From Maribacter sp. 4G9 (GTDB lineage: Bacteria > Bacteroidota > Bacteroidia > Flavobacteriales > Flavobacteriaceae): 46,582 bases of DNA. Below are positions 19,346-29,776 of this stretch, in pieces; position 1 is the stretch's first letter, and each line of letters starts with the position of its first letter. The notes beneath the pieces were generated by a model that made no database searches, had not been told where the DNA came from, and saw nothing but the letters and a program-made list of their open reading frames with translations. Position numbers and translations under genes: made by a program. The stretch covers positions 1-46,582 of the forward strand of contig NZ_MDGL01000028.1 of the NCBI RefSeq assembly GCF_002742265.1. The letters are read 5' to 3'.

Positions 19346-19900
19346 ATGAAGAAACAAACCGTTTTCACGCTTTTGGTCATAGCTTTTGTGTTGTCTTTCT
19401 TTGTTACACCCCTTGGTGACTACAGCAAGATTCTTTTAAATAGATGGTTGGCTATGGCGCCCACCATTATTACCCCAGAAAAAAGGGGGAAAATAGCCAG
19501 CTATGATTGGACCTTAAAGGATGAAAATTGGAAATTCATTAATTTTGAGGAAGCTAAGGGAAAAGTCGTATTTATTTCATTTTGGACCTCATGGCATATG
19601 CCATCCCAAGCGCAGCTAAAGGATATCCAGAATCTATACAATAAATATAAGGGAAAGGTAAAGTTCTATATTATTACCAATGAAGAAAGGGCCCCCGTAG
19701 AATTGTTCATGGAGAAACATGGTTATACATTCCCCGTTACATATCGGATTGTGGGAGAAGACAGTCCAATTACTATTTTAAAGCCACCTGGATCCTATAT
19801 AATCGATAAAAATGGATTCATAGCGGTACATCAAACTGCCATTGCCGATTGGGATAATTCTTCTATTGATACTTTGTTGCAAAAGCTAATTGACGAATAG
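19346..19900 (+). CDS. TlpA-like thioredoxin-fold protein lacking all cysteines
   Basis: 184 residues with an N-terminal membrane anchor or signal (residues ~6-24). The thioredoxin fold is clear: KGKVVFISFW (72-80), then TSWHMPSQAQL where TlpA/ResA proteins have WCxxC, later FYIITNE and a cis-proline region PPGSYIIDKNG. Both catalytic cysteines are replaced (H84 and S87), and there is no cysteine anywhere in the protein, so thiol-disulfide chemistry is impossible. It may be a binding or scaffold derivative of the family. It lies between aconitase and the crtA-like gene on the same strand, about 85 bp upstream of the latter; any link to carotenoids is only positional. Confidence 0.85.
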   Translation: MKKQTVFTLLVIAFVLSFFVTPLGDYSKILLNRWLAMAPTIITPEKRGKIASYDWTLKDENWKFINFEEAKGKVVFISFWTSWHMPSQAQLKDIQNLYNKYKGKVKFYIITNEERAPVELFMEKHGYTFPVTYRIVGEDSPITILKPPGSYIIDKNGFIAVHQTAIADWDNSSIDTLLQKLIDE

Positions 19901-19986
19901 CGTATAGCAAATCAATAGTGACAGATTAGAATAATTTCAATTTGTGTTTAAGGCGTATCTAAATCCCATTATTCTTATAATATCCG

Positions 19987-20687
19987 ATGTCTCAAGTTAC
20001 TACGCTTACTTTTTTTAGATATTTAAATCTTAAAGGTAGAATATGGGCTTTTGGCACCATGCAATTTGCACATTCACCACTTTCTAAAGTTTCAGGTCTA
20101 CAGATGTATAAACTTATGGGCAGTGGAAAGCAGGGCTTTAATCCCCTACCGGATTGGTCGGTTTACGCATTGCTTCAAATTTGGGAAAATGAAGCATCCG
20201 CTGATGCTTTTTTTGATTCATCCCCGCTTATGAAAAGCTATCTAAAAAAAAGCAACGAACGATGGACCGTCTACATGAAAAACAGTATGGCAAAGGGCAA
20301 ATGGTCAGGTAAAAATCCGTTTTTAAAAAGCAATTCATTGGAAGCGGCAAATCCATTTATAGCCGTTATAACGAGGGCGACTATAAAACCTAGAATGTTG
20401 TTCAGATTTTGGAAATATGTTCCAACATCCCAAAAACCCTTAAGGAAAAATACTGGTTTATTGTTTACAAAGGGAATTGGTGAAGTACCAGTTCTACAAA
20501 TGGCTACGTTCAGTATTTGGCGTGATAAAGAGTCCTTGATGAATTTTGCCTATTCCAGCAAGGAGCACCAAAAAGCGATACAAAAAACCCGACAGCTGAA
20601 TTGGTACAAAGAGGAGCTTTTTTCAAGGTTTCAGCCCTACAGGTCCATCGGTGCCTGGATGGGTAAAAACCCATTACCCGACTTGAA

Positions 20688-20697
<10 letters not shown>
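19987..20697 (+). CDS. crtA: CrtA-like carotenoid 2-oxygenase (spheroidene monooxygenase family), candidate 2'-hydroxylase
   Basis: 236 residues, no signal peptide. Two halves repeat a dimeric alpha/beta-barrel-like pattern (VYALLQIWENEASADAFFDS and MATFSIWRDKESLMNFAY), as in CrtA of purple bacteria, which introduces the 2-keto group of spheroidenone. From memory, a CrtA-related enzyme of marine flavobacterium strain P99-3 was reported as a carotenoid 2-hydroxylase in myxol synthesis. With CruF and CrtD encoded next door, the same role (saproxanthin-type precursor to myxol) is the best prediction, with a 2-ketolase as alternative. It converges with cruF, the two genes overlapping by 10 bp, so it is transcribed apart from the main operon. 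Confidence 0.8.
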
Positions 20698-22800
<2,103 letters not shown>

Positions 22801-23247
22801 CTATTTTTTAAAATATTTGAAAGGAACGACCAACATACCAAAGCATTCCCCATCCTTTTTGCCCAAATGCTTATGATGTATTTTGTGGGCACGTCTAACG
22901 CCCCTGGCATACCAATTATTGGCGTTTCTAAATATTTTAAATCTTTGGTGAATGAAGATATCGTGTACAAAAAAATAGGCGATGCCGTAGGCCAAGATTC
23001 CAAAACCGAGGGGATAACCATACCAAAACCCATTGGCTCCGGTATAAAATAAGGACATACTTACTATTGCATAGAAAATGAAGAAGGTATCGTTTCTTTC
23101 AAACCATGAATCATGGTCCTTGTGGTGATGGTCTTTATGCAAAGACCATAGGAAACCATGCATGATATATTTATGGGTGAACCATGCCATAAATTCCATG
23201 AAAGAAAATGTACCCAAAAAAATAAGTATCCAAAAAAAAGTTTTCAT
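22801..23247 (-). CDS. crtZ: Beta-carotene hydroxylase CrtZ
   Basis: 148-residue membrane di-iron hydroxylase of the fatty-acid-hydroxylase superfamily that hydroxylates C-3 of beta rings. The histidine clusters are complete: H25-x4-H30, H37 with H40-H42, H95-x4-H100, and H121-x2-H124-H125. Four hydrophobic spans. The ATG directly follows the crtB stop (TAA ATG with no gap), indicating tight coupling. Needs a cyclised substrate; no lycopene cyclase gene is in the window. Confidence 0.95.
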   Translation of the reverse strand: MKTFFWILIFLGTFSFMEFMAWFTHKYIMHGFLWSLHKDHHHKDHDSWFERNDTFFIFYAIVSMSLFYTGANGFWYGYPLGFGILAYGIAYFFVHDIFIHQRFKIFRNANNWYARGVRRAHKIHHKHLGKKDGECFGMLVVPFKYFKK

Positions 23248-24087
23248 TTAAACCAAGTTCATTTTATATTTAACGTATGACCTTGCCAAAAGGCCAAATT
23301 TTTCGTAGTCGGGAACTCTAATTCGAGTGCTTTTAATCTTCGTAGATGGCGTGTCCTGTAATTTTTTTAATAATCTGGAATAATATCTATAGGCGGTATA
23401 TACCCCAAATTTAGCTTCAATGGGCAATTTTACGATTCCATTATAACCTTCTTCAAAGTCCTTCCGTATCTCATCAACGATTTCTTTTTTCGCAACTTCG
23501 TCCAATGCTGCCAAATTTGCATTTGGGAAATAGGAACGATTCAATTCTTCAAAATCGGCTTTTACATCCCTAAGGAAGTTTACCTTTTGAAACGCCGAAC
23601 CTAGTGCCATAGCGGAATCCTTCAGGTTCTCATAGGATTGATCGCACCCTTTTACAAAGACCTTCAAACACATTAAGCCAACTACATCGGCAGAGCCATA
23701 GATATACTCCTTGTATTCCGCATCGCTCTTATAAACATTTTTGGTAAGGTCTGCACGCATGCTTTTCATAAACGAATCTACCAAGTGCATTGGAATATTG
23801 TATTTATGAAATGTATATTGAAAGGAATTAAGAATGGGGTTTAGGCTTATTTTGTATTTAAGTGCTGCACCAAGTTCCTCCTCAAATTTATCAAAAAGAG
23901 TTTTTTTATCATAATCATGGAAAGTATCCACAATTTCATCCGCGAACCTAACGAAACCGTAAATATTATATATATCCCCACGTATGGAGTTATGAAGCAT
24001 TTTTGTTGCCAAGGCGAACGATGTACTGTATTTTTCGGTAACTATTTTACTACACTGGTAGGATACCTTGTCAAAAGTAATTTTCAT
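23248..24087 (-). CDS. crtB: Phytoene synthase CrtB
   Basis: Condenses two geranylgeranyl diphosphates to 15-cis-phytoene (279 aa, usual length). First Asp-rich motif D50-E-I-V-D54, YGSADVVGLM (130-139), second Asp-rich motif D174-V-K-A-D178 within FQKVNFLRDVKADFEE. The synthase rather than squalene identity rests on its place between crtI and crtZ. Nine bp after crtI. No GGPP synthase (crtE) is seen nearby, so that precursor must come from elsewhere. Confidence 0.94.
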   Translation of the reverse strand: MKITFDKVSYQCSKIVTEKYSTSFALATKMLHNSIRGDIYNIYGFVRFADEIVDTFHDYDKKTLFDKFEEELGAALKYKISLNPILNSFQYTFHKYNIPMHLVDSFMKSMRADLTKNVYKSDAEYKEYIYGSADVVGLMCLKVFVKGCDQSYENLKDSAMALGSAFQKVNFLRDVKADFEELNRSYFPNANLAALDEVAKKEIVDEIRKDFEEGYNGIVKLPIEAKFGVYTAYRYYSRLLKKLQDTPSTKIKSTRIRVPDYEKFGLLARSYVKYKMNLV

Positions 24088-24096
24088 GGTTTTAAG

Positions 24097-25554
24097 TTAG
24101 TTATTTTTAGTTAGAAGTTCAGAAACTAATTTACCAGAAATGAGCGATGGGGGCACTCCAGGGCCAGGAACGGTAAGCTGACCTGTAAAATATAGGTTCT
24201 TGACTTTACTACTTTTTAATTTTGGTCTTAGAAAGGCGGTCTGGGAAAGCGTGTTCGCCATACCATAGGCATTCCCCTTGTAGGAATTGTACCTTTCTAC
24301 AAAATCGTTCACACAAAATGTTTCCCTAAACAGTATTTTTTGCGAGACTTTTTGTTCGGTTTTTTTTTCGAACCTATCCAGAATCAAATCAAAATATTGC
24401 TCCCTTAGTTCTTTGGTGTCCTCAAGACCTGGGGCAATGGGCACCAGAAAAAATCCTGTCTCACAACCCTCGGGAGCCATACTTTGGTCCGTTTTGGAAG
24501 GAAAATTGGCATAGAAAAGGGGATTTGTTGGCCATTTAGGATTATCATAAATTTCTTCTGCGTGCTGTTCAAAATCCGTATCAAAGAATAAGTTGTGGTG
24601 CTCTACATTTTTTAATTTTCCGTTAAAGGCGATGTAGAACAACAGGGATGAGGGAGCAAACGTCTTTTTTTTCCAATAAGCTTTGGAGTACTGTCTGTAT
24701 TCTTGGTCCAATAAGGACTCAGAATGGTGGTAATCCGCTCCGCTTACAACTATATCTGCGGGAATCGTTTCACCATTACAGATAATCCCGGTACATATTT
24801 TATTGGAAACCAATATTTTTTCTACGTTAGTACCTGTATGTATCTTGACGCCAAGTTCTTGTGCCAAATTTCCCATGGCCCTGATTATTTGGTACATACC
24901 ACCTTGGGGGTGCCATGTGCCCAAACCGAAATCAGCGAAATTCATGAAACTGTAAAAAGAGGGAGTATCACTAGGTTTTGCACCCAAAAAAAGCACGGGA
25001 AACTCCAATGTTGCTATAAGTTTTGGGTTTTTGAATCTTTTTCTAACTTCGGAACTAATGGTTTTAAAAAACTGGTCCACCTTGAGAACGGTTTCCTTGG
25101 TGACCAATTCAAAAGGCGTTATACCGGGTCTTAGGACAATTTTGTTGATAGCGATGTCATAATTCTCTTGTGCAAGGGCAATGAATTTTCTTAATTTTTG
25201 GGAACTTCCGGATTCAAGGCGTTCAAATTCCTCACAAATTTTATCCATGCAGTCGCCAATGGTAATAACATCATCGGCAAAAAAAATTTTATAGGCTGGA
25301 CTCAACTTATCCAGGGCGTAGTAATCTTTGGTAGATTTTCCAAAATCGTTGAAAAACTTTTCGAAAATATCCGGCATCCAGTACCAGCTAGGGCCCATAT
25401 CGAACGTAAATCCATCTTTAATGTATTGTGCGGCCCTACCACCTATGGTTTCGTTTTTCTCGTATATAGCTACTTCGTGGCCGGACTTGGCAAGATAACA
25501 GGCCGCTGAGAGCGAGGAGAAACCGGATCCTATGATAGCTATGTTCCTTTTCAT
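24097..25554 (-). CDS. crtI: Phytoene desaturase CrtI
   Basis: Four-step FAD-dependent desaturase, phytoene to lycopene (485 aa). Start set at ATG 25554, which gives the standard MKRNIAIIGSGFSS N terminus (Rossmann motif G9-S-G11). An in-frame ATG at 25587 would overlap the regulator gene and add 11 residues. FDMGPSWYWMPDIFE (flavin loop) and a C-terminal NLYFTGQLTVPGPGVPPSLISG block mark a bacterial CrtI. First structural gene, 7 bp after the regulator stop, so expressed from the regulator promoter. Confidence 0.95.
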   Translation of the reverse strand: MKRNIAIIGSGFSSLSAACYLAKSGHEVAIYEKNETIGGRAAQYIKDGFTFDMGPSWYWMPDIFEKFFNDFGKSTKDYYALDKLSPAYKIFFADDVITIGDCMDKICEEFERLESGSSQKLRKFIALAQENYDIAINKIVLRPGITPFELVTKETVLKVDQFFKTISSEVRKRFKNPKLIATLEFPVLFLGAKPSDTPSFYSFMNFADFGLGTWHPQGGMYQIIRAMGNLAQELGVKIHTGTNVEKILVSNKICTGIICNGETIPADIVVSGADYHHSESLLDQEYRQYSKAYWKKKTFAPSSLLFYIAFNGKLKNVEHHNLFFDTDFEQHAEEIYDNPKWPTNPLFYANFPSKTDQSMAPEGCETGFFLVPIAPGLEDTKELREQYFDLILDRFEKKTEQKVSQKILFRETFCVNDFVERYNSYKGNAYGMANTLSQTAFLRPKLKSSKVKNLYFTGQLTVPGPGVPPSLISGKLVSELLTKNN

Positions 25555-25561
25555 GGGTTTG

Positions 25562-26461
25562 CTATAAATTTTGGATAACTTCTTCAATCGAAGTGAATGT
25601 CTTTACAAAGCTTGGAATCTTGGAAGGTTCCAAATGTTGGATTTGCCTACCTAATATCCAAAAGTGCGGGTTTGAGCTTTCCCTAAGATATAATTCAAAC
25701 TCCTTAATATAGTTGGATATCTCGGTTTTGTCGGGTTTTACGGTAAAGTAAGATAGGAAATAAATGTTATCAAAATATTTTACGAGATCTATTAAATATT
25801 CAATGGGTATTGTCTGGCCCAAATACACTACTTTGTACCCCTTTAAAAGTATTTCGTAATTCAAATAAAGTATCCCAATATCATGTATCTCATTTTCTGG
25901 TAAAAATGAAACAAATACCTTATTTGTCTTGGTAGGTTTTTGGTGTTGGATGCGCTCCGTGTTCACCAGTATTTTTTGTTTAATAAGACTTGTAATAAAG
26001 TGCTCGTGGGCCGGACCAATGGTATCGGTTTGCCAAAGAAGGCCAATTTCGTTTAATAAAGGAATGAATACATCCTTAAAGATTTCCCCAAAAGACTTTG
26101 TCTTTAGTAGCTTATCATAGGTTTCAAAAAATACGGTTTGGTCAAAATTCATCATTGCCAACTTAAAGGCATTCAAATTTTGGGACTTGCTCGTCTTGTT
26201 TGAAACAACTTCCCTGACCATATTCGGTATTTCCGGCTCGGGTATTTTTGCGATTTTGGAAATTTTATAACCGTTGTCGTATAGAAGGGTTATGTTCAAA
26301 AGTTTCTGTAAACTGGAAAGGCTATAGGTGCGTATATTGGTGTCCGTTCTTTCGGGAGAAAACAAATTGTATCTTTTTTCCCAAATTCTAATGGTATGGG
26401 CCTTGATACCGGACAAATTTTCCAGGTCTCGAATGCTGAATACTTTTTTTACGTTGTTCAT
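25562..26461 (-). CDS. MerR-type regulator with B12-binding domain (CarH/LitR-like photoreceptor)
   Basis: 299 residues in three parts: MerR DNA-binding domain (~7-75: FSIRDLENLSGIKAHTIRIWEKRY), helical cap domain (~95-165) and cobalamin-binding Rossmann domain (~180-299). The cap has W143-x9-E153-H154, the W-x9-EH signature that contacts adenosylcobalamin in CarH. The Rossmann part has E191-x-H193-x-x-G196, so the lower-ligand His is intact; the later Gly-Gly element is degenerate (G-R). In Thermus and Myxococcus relatives, light breaks the Co-C bond and releases DNA, derepressing carotenoid genes. It heads the crt operon, which supports the same role here. Light response itself is inferred. 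Confidence 0.85.
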   Translation of the reverse strand: MNNVKKVFSIRDLENLSGIKAHTIRIWEKRYNLFSPERTDTNIRTYSLSSLQKLLNITLLYDNGYKISKIAKIPEPEIPNMVREVVSNKTSKSQNLNAFKLAMMNFDQTVFFETYDKLLKTKSFGEIFKDVFIPLLNEIGLLWQTDTIGPAHEHFITSLIKQKILVNTERIQHQKPTKTNKVFVSFLPENEIHDIGILYLNYEILLKGYKVVYLGQTIPIEYLIDLVKYFDNIYFLSYFTVKPDKTEISNYIKEFELYLRESSNPHFWILGRQIQHLEPSKIPSFVKTFTSIEEVIQNL

Positions 26462-26462
26462 A

Positions 26463-26475
26463 TTTTACCGTAAAA
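26463..26475. promoter_or_regulatory. Palindrome at the predicted crt operon start, candidate operator
   Basis: TTTTAC-C-GTAAAA is a perfect 6-bp inverted repeat around one base. It lies 2 bp before the regulator ATG and just downstream of the predicted transcription start (-7 box 26483-26490). A GTAAAAC-GTTAAAC tandem overlaps its right edge. Position suits an autorepressor. Confidence 0.45.
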
Positions 26476-26482
26476 CGTTAAA

Positions 26483-26490
26483 CAAAATTA
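26483..26490 (-). promoter_or_regulatory. -7 box of the regulator-crt operon
   Basis: TAATTTTG on the minus strand, a full match to TAnnTTTG, 22 bp before the regulator ATG. No good -33 TTG, as expected for a regulated promoter. Confidence 0.5.
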
Positions 26491-26540
26491 AGGAATTGGG
26501 TTTAAAGTTCGTTGTAAAAGAAGTTAAAATATCGCCAAAT

Positions 26541-26568
26541 AAAAAAAGCCAGGTGTAATTGACCTGGC
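26541..26568 (-). terminator. Terminator of tRNA-Leu
   Basis: 7-bp stem gccaggt / acctggc with a 7-nt loop, followed on the minus strand by seven T; begins 6 bp after the tRNA 3' end. Confidence 0.9.
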
Positions 26569-26573
26569 CTTTG

Positions 26574-26657
26574 TGCCCACGACTAGATTCGAACTAGCAC
26601 GTCCTTGCGAACACTACCCCCTCAAGGTAGCGTGTCTACCAATTTCACCACGTGGGC
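26574..26657 (-). tRNA. tRNA-Leu(GAG)
   Basis: 84 nt folding as a class II tRNA: acceptor GCCCACG / CGUGGGC with discriminator A, 3-bp D stem, anticodon stem CUACC / GGUAG with loop UUGAGGG, giving anticodon GAG (bases 26621-26623). A long variable arm and a T arm with UUCGAAU loop complete the fold. CCA is not encoded. It reads CUC and CUU. Own promoter and terminator are visible, so it is a single-gene unit just upstream of the crt regulator on the other side of its terminator. Confidence 0.97.
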
Positions 26658-26673
26658 AATTTAGAATCGGCGG

Positions 26674-26703
26674 TAAAGATATAAAGGTATTATGTAAATC
26701 AAA
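26674..26703 (-). promoter_or_regulatory. Promoter of tRNA-Leu
   Basis: On the minus strand TTTG (26703-26700), 18 bp, then TATCTTTA (26681-26674), 7 of 8 against TAnnTTTG, 16 bp before the tRNA 5' end. Confidence 0.6.
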
Positions 26704-26862
26704 GCAAATCCATACCGAGTTTTATGTATGGGATATAAAAATTATTTTATTTGGATCCCTTTCAAAAATTCATGAATTTATTGTTCTATCTATTTTTAAG
26801 GCGCATTTCCTGAAGAAAATATTTTTAACTTGTTGAAATATAAATATTTAATTTATACCCGT

Positions 26863-28689
26863 ATGCATAGAATAAAAGCTTTCCTTTTTTGTGTCCTTCT
26901 ATCTTATTTTGTTGGTAGCTTCAACATGACCTTTGGTCAGTGGAAACCCACCGGTGATAAAATCAAGACGAAATGGGCCGATCAACTGGATCCAGCAAAT
27001 GTACTTAACGAATACCCCAGGCCATTGATGGTAAGGGAGCACTGGAAGAATTTAAACGGTCTTTGGGATTACGCAATTACTAATAAAGGAGCTATGGCCC
27101 CCATCAATTTTAGCGGTAAAATTTTGGTGCCATTTGCTGTAGAATCGAGTCTATCAGGGGTTATGGAAGAAGTTGGCGGTTCTAAGGAGTTATGGTACCA
27201 GACTTCCTTTGAAATTCCGATGGATTGGAAAGACCAAAATATACTTCTCCATTTTGGAGCTGTAGATTGGAAGGCCGATGTTTGGATAAATGATGTTCAA
27301 ATTGGTTCACACACTGGTGGATATGCTCCTTTCAATTTTGACATTACACCCTTTTTAACGACCGGAATACAACTAGTAAAGGTGAAGGTTTGGGATCCCA
27401 CGAACGATGGTCCACAACCTAGGGGTAAGCAGGTGAATGATCCCGAGGGAATTTGGTATACCCCGGTCACCGGAATTTGGCAAACCGTATGGTTGGAACC
27501 GGTACCAAAAAAACATATCCGCAATATAATAACAGTTCCCAATGTGGATACAGGCACCATTTCCATTACTCCTGACCTTGAAGGTGCTTCTTATGGCGAT
27601 ATTGTTGAGGTATCCATATTTGATGAGGGAGCCTTGGTTTCTAAGGCCAGAACTAGGGCAGGTTTGGAAGTAGTGTTGCCCGTAAAAAATGCAAAACTAT
27701 GGTCGCCGGAGACTCCCTATCTGTACGATATGGAAGTTAGCATCATGTCCAATTCCAAGGAAGTGGATAGGGTCGCTAGTTATTTTGGAATGCGAAAAAT
27801 CAGCATGAAAAAGGATGCTTTTGGCATTGTAAGAATGCAGTTGAACAATAGGGATTATTTTCAGTACGGTCCTTTAGATCAAGGTTGGTGGCCGGACGGA
27901 CTTTATACAGCGCCTACGGACGAGGCACTAAAATACGATATTGTCAAGACCAAAGAGCTAGGCTTCAATATGATACGAAAGCATGTAAAGGTGGAACCGG
28001 CAAGGTGGTATGCCCATTGCGACAGATTGGGCATATTGGTTTGGCAGGATATGCCCAATGGTGACAAGGGTCCGCAATGGCAGAACCATGATTATTTCTC
28101 AGGCACCGAATTCACAAGGAGTGTAGAATCCGAAGCAATATATAGGTCCGAATGGAAAGAAATAATGGATTACCTGTATTCCGTACCAAGTATAGTGGTT
28201 TGGGTTCCTTTTAACGAGGCCTGGGGGCAATTCAAAACGGAGGAAATTGCCCAATGGACCAAAAGTTACGACCCGAGTAGGTTGGTAAATGCCGCAAGTG
28301 GCGGAAATTTTTATAGGACAGGAGATATTGTAGACTTGCATAATTATCCTGGGCCTGCCATGTACTTGTACGATGCGCAACGCGTAAACGTACTCGGGGA
28401 ATATGGCGGTATTGGATTGGCCGTTGAGAACCATCTTTGGAAGCCGGACAATAACTGGGGATACATAAAATTCAAAAATTCCAAGGAGACCACAAATCAA
28501 TATATAGAATATGCCGAGGAATTGAAAAAATTGGTAAAGGCGGGATTCTCGGGGGCTATCTATACACAGACAACCGATGTTGAGGGAGAGGTCAACGGAT
28601 TTATGACCTATGATCGTAAGCTCGATAAAATGAATATAAAAGAGGTCCGCAAAACAAACCAAGAAGTAATTGATATTATCAACAAGTAG
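26863..28689 (+). CDS. Secreted glycoside hydrolase family 2 enzyme
   Basis: 608 residues from ATG 26863; a frame open from TTG 26830 is less likely because ATG 26863 starts a proper signal peptide (cut near T-F-G before Gln26). GH2 order: jelly-roll sugar-binding domain (~50-190, WYQTSFEIP and GAVDWKADVWINDVQIGSHTGGYAPF), immunoglobulin-like domain (~200-290), TIM barrel (~300-600). Catalytic acid/base E452 in FNEAWGQ and nucleophile E513 in VLGEYGG. The family contains beta-galactosidases, glucuronidases and mannosidases; the substrate cannot be told. The Trp/Gly-rich QGWWPDGLY loop marks a Bacteroidota subgroup often linked to algal or plant glycans. No SusCD pair nearby, so not part of a visible utilisation locus. 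Confidence 0.9.
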   Translation: MHRIKAFLFCVLLSYFVGSFNMTFGQWKPTGDKIKTKWADQLDPANVLNEYPRPLMVREHWKNLNGLWDYAITNKGAMAPINFSGKILVPFAVESSLSGVMEEVGGSKELWYQTSFEIPMDWKDQNILLHFGAVDWKADVWINDVQIGSHTGGYAPFNFDITPFLTTGIQLVKVKVWDPTNDGPQPRGKQVNDPEGIWYTPVTGIWQTVWLEPVPKKHIRNIITVPNVDTGTISITPDLEGASYGDIVEVSIFDEGALVSKARTRAGLEVVLPVKNAKLWSPETPYLYDMEVSIMSNSKEVDRVASYFGMRKISMKKDAFGIVRMQLNNRDYFQYGPLDQGWWPDGLYTAPTDEALKYDIVKTKELGFNMIRKHVKVEPARWYAHCDRLGILVWQDMPNGDKGPQWQNHDYFSGTEFTRSVESEAIYRSEWKEIMDYLYSVPSIVVWVPFNEAWGQFKTEEIAQWTKSYDPSRLVNAASGGNFYRTGDIVDLHNYPGPAMYLYDAQRVNVLGEYGGIGLAVENHLWKPDNNWGYIKFKNSKETTNQYIEYAEELKKLVKAGFSGAIYTQTTDVEGEVNGFMTYDRKLDKMNIKEVRKTNQEVIDIINK

Positions 28690-28994
28690 TTGAGTTTATT
28701 CTTTGAACTTATTCAATAAATCGAATACTTGTAAATTCATGGCAATTTTGACGTATGAAGTAAAACCACTGAGACAATCCAGAAAAAACCTTGGCTAAAA
28801 AGTCAAAGTTTTTGGAGACCTTGGTGGGATTTTCTTGGCGCTTACTGAAAAAGATTCACTTTGAAAATTGTTCAACAAAAAAAGCTCAAGCAAAATAAAA
28901 ACAAAATAACAAACTATATCTGGATTGGCTGCGCCTTTCCCAAAACGCTCCGTGTCGAAATTCAACAAAAGAAAACTTAACATACCAAAAAACA
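28690..28994. other. Gene-poor spacer between the GH2 gene and tRNA-Lys
   Basis: About 300 bp with no convincing gene. A 68-codon minus-strand frame (28795-29001) runs through the tRNA terminator stem and has no family resemblance. The stretch is not low-complexity and has mixed composition, so a decayed gene cannot be excluded, but nothing can be named. Confidence 0.5.
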
Positions 28995-29022
28995 AAAGCA
29001 AGCTATGATTTTAGCTTGCTTT
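28995..29022. terminator. Terminator of tRNA-Lys, bidirectional form
   Basis: 11-bp perfect stem aaagcaagcta / tagcttgcttt, 6-nt loop, T-rich on both sides (TTTG then TTTT on either strand). It lies 27 bp beyond the tRNA-Lys 3' end and could also end GH2 transcripts. Confidence 0.85.
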
Positions 29023-29049
29023 GTTTTCAACTTTTTGTTTATTTATTCG

Positions 29050-29122
29050 TGACCTGGCTGGGATTCGAACCCAGGACCCTCTCCTTAAAAGGGAGATGCT
29101 CTACCAGCTGAGCTACCAGGTC
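29050..29122 (-). tRNA. tRNA-Lys(UUU)
   Basis: 73 nt cloverleaf: acceptor GACCUGG / CCAGGUC with discriminator A, D arm AGCUCAGCUGGUAGAGCA, anticodon stem UCUCC / GGAGA with loop CUUUUAA, anticodon UUU, T loop UUCGAAU. CCA is not encoded (ACG follows). Reads AAA and AAG. Transcribed leftwards from its own consensus promoter at 29158-29187, divergent from aroK. Confidence 0.97.
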
Positions 29123-29157
29123 AAAATGTAATCGCAAAGATTCCTTGTTTGCGGGTG

Positions 29158-29187
29158 CAAATATAAGGCCTATTATTTATTTACCAA
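29158..29187 (-). promoter_or_regulatory. Promoter of tRNA-Lys
   Basis: Minus strand TTG (29187-29185), exactly 19 bp, then TATATTTG (29165-29158), an ideal Bacteroidota promoter. Followed by GCACCC, as in the rRNA promoter P2. Confidence 0.8.
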
Positions 29188-29260
29188 GTCCAAAAGTGTA
29201 TAAATTTATTTTTTTTTGAAATCGATTGAAATTGACGGATTTTTACAAAAATTAGCAGGC

Positions 29261-29776
29261 GTGAAAATCATACTGATCGGTTATATGGGGAGCGGAAAGA
29301 CAACTATTGGTAAAATGTTGTCCAAGCGATTGAATTTTAATTTCTTAGACCTAGACGATTATATTGAGGAGGCTGAGGGGATGTCCGTGAGAGAAATTTT
29401 CAAGAATAGGGGAGAAGTCTATTTCAGAAAAAGGGAAACGGAATATTTAAGGCAAGTTCTGGAAGGAAATGAGGATGTTGTGCTATCGGTTGGTGGGGGA
29501 ACTCCTTGTTTTGGCACCAACATGCAGCTGATCAATGATGCAACTCCAAATTCGATTTATATAAAAACGGATTTGAACGTATTATGTGACAGGCTACTCA
29601 GAGAAAAGGAGGGTCGTCCCCTTATTGCAAATCTAGCTCCTGAAGATTTCCAAGAATTTATAGCAAAGCATCTCTTTGAGCGTAGTTTTTTTTATAACCA
29701 AGCTCATCACACCGTGCACAATCAAAACAAATCGGTAGAAGACGTAGTGTTGGAAATTCAAAAAATATTAGTCTAA
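29261..29776 (+). CDS. aroK: Shikimate kinase
   Basis: Phosphorylates shikimate at the 3-OH in chorismate synthesis. Start set at GTG 29261, which gives the usual N terminus MKIILIGYMGSGKTTIGK and 171 residues, the family length. A TTG at 29216 would add 15 residues. P-loop G7-Y-M-G-S-G-K13-T14, shikimate-binding DLDDYIE, FRKRE arginines, GGGTP loop and LID RLLREKEGRPLI are all present. Its stop overlaps that of the convergent phosphoribosyltransferase by 9 bp. Confidence 0.93.
   Translation: MKIILIGYMGSGKTTIGKMLSKRLNFNFLDLDDYIEEAEGMSVREIFKNRGEVYFRKRETEYLRQVLEGNEDVVLSVGGGTPCFGTNMQLINDATPNSIYIKTDLNVLCDRLLREKEGRPLIANLAPEDFQEFIAKHLFERSFFYNQAHHTVHNQNKSVEDVVLEIQKILV

Noticed and set aside
28795-29001. 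68-residue minus-strand frame downstream of tRNA-Lys
   Set aside because: Begins inside the tRNA terminator stem; no family resemblance.
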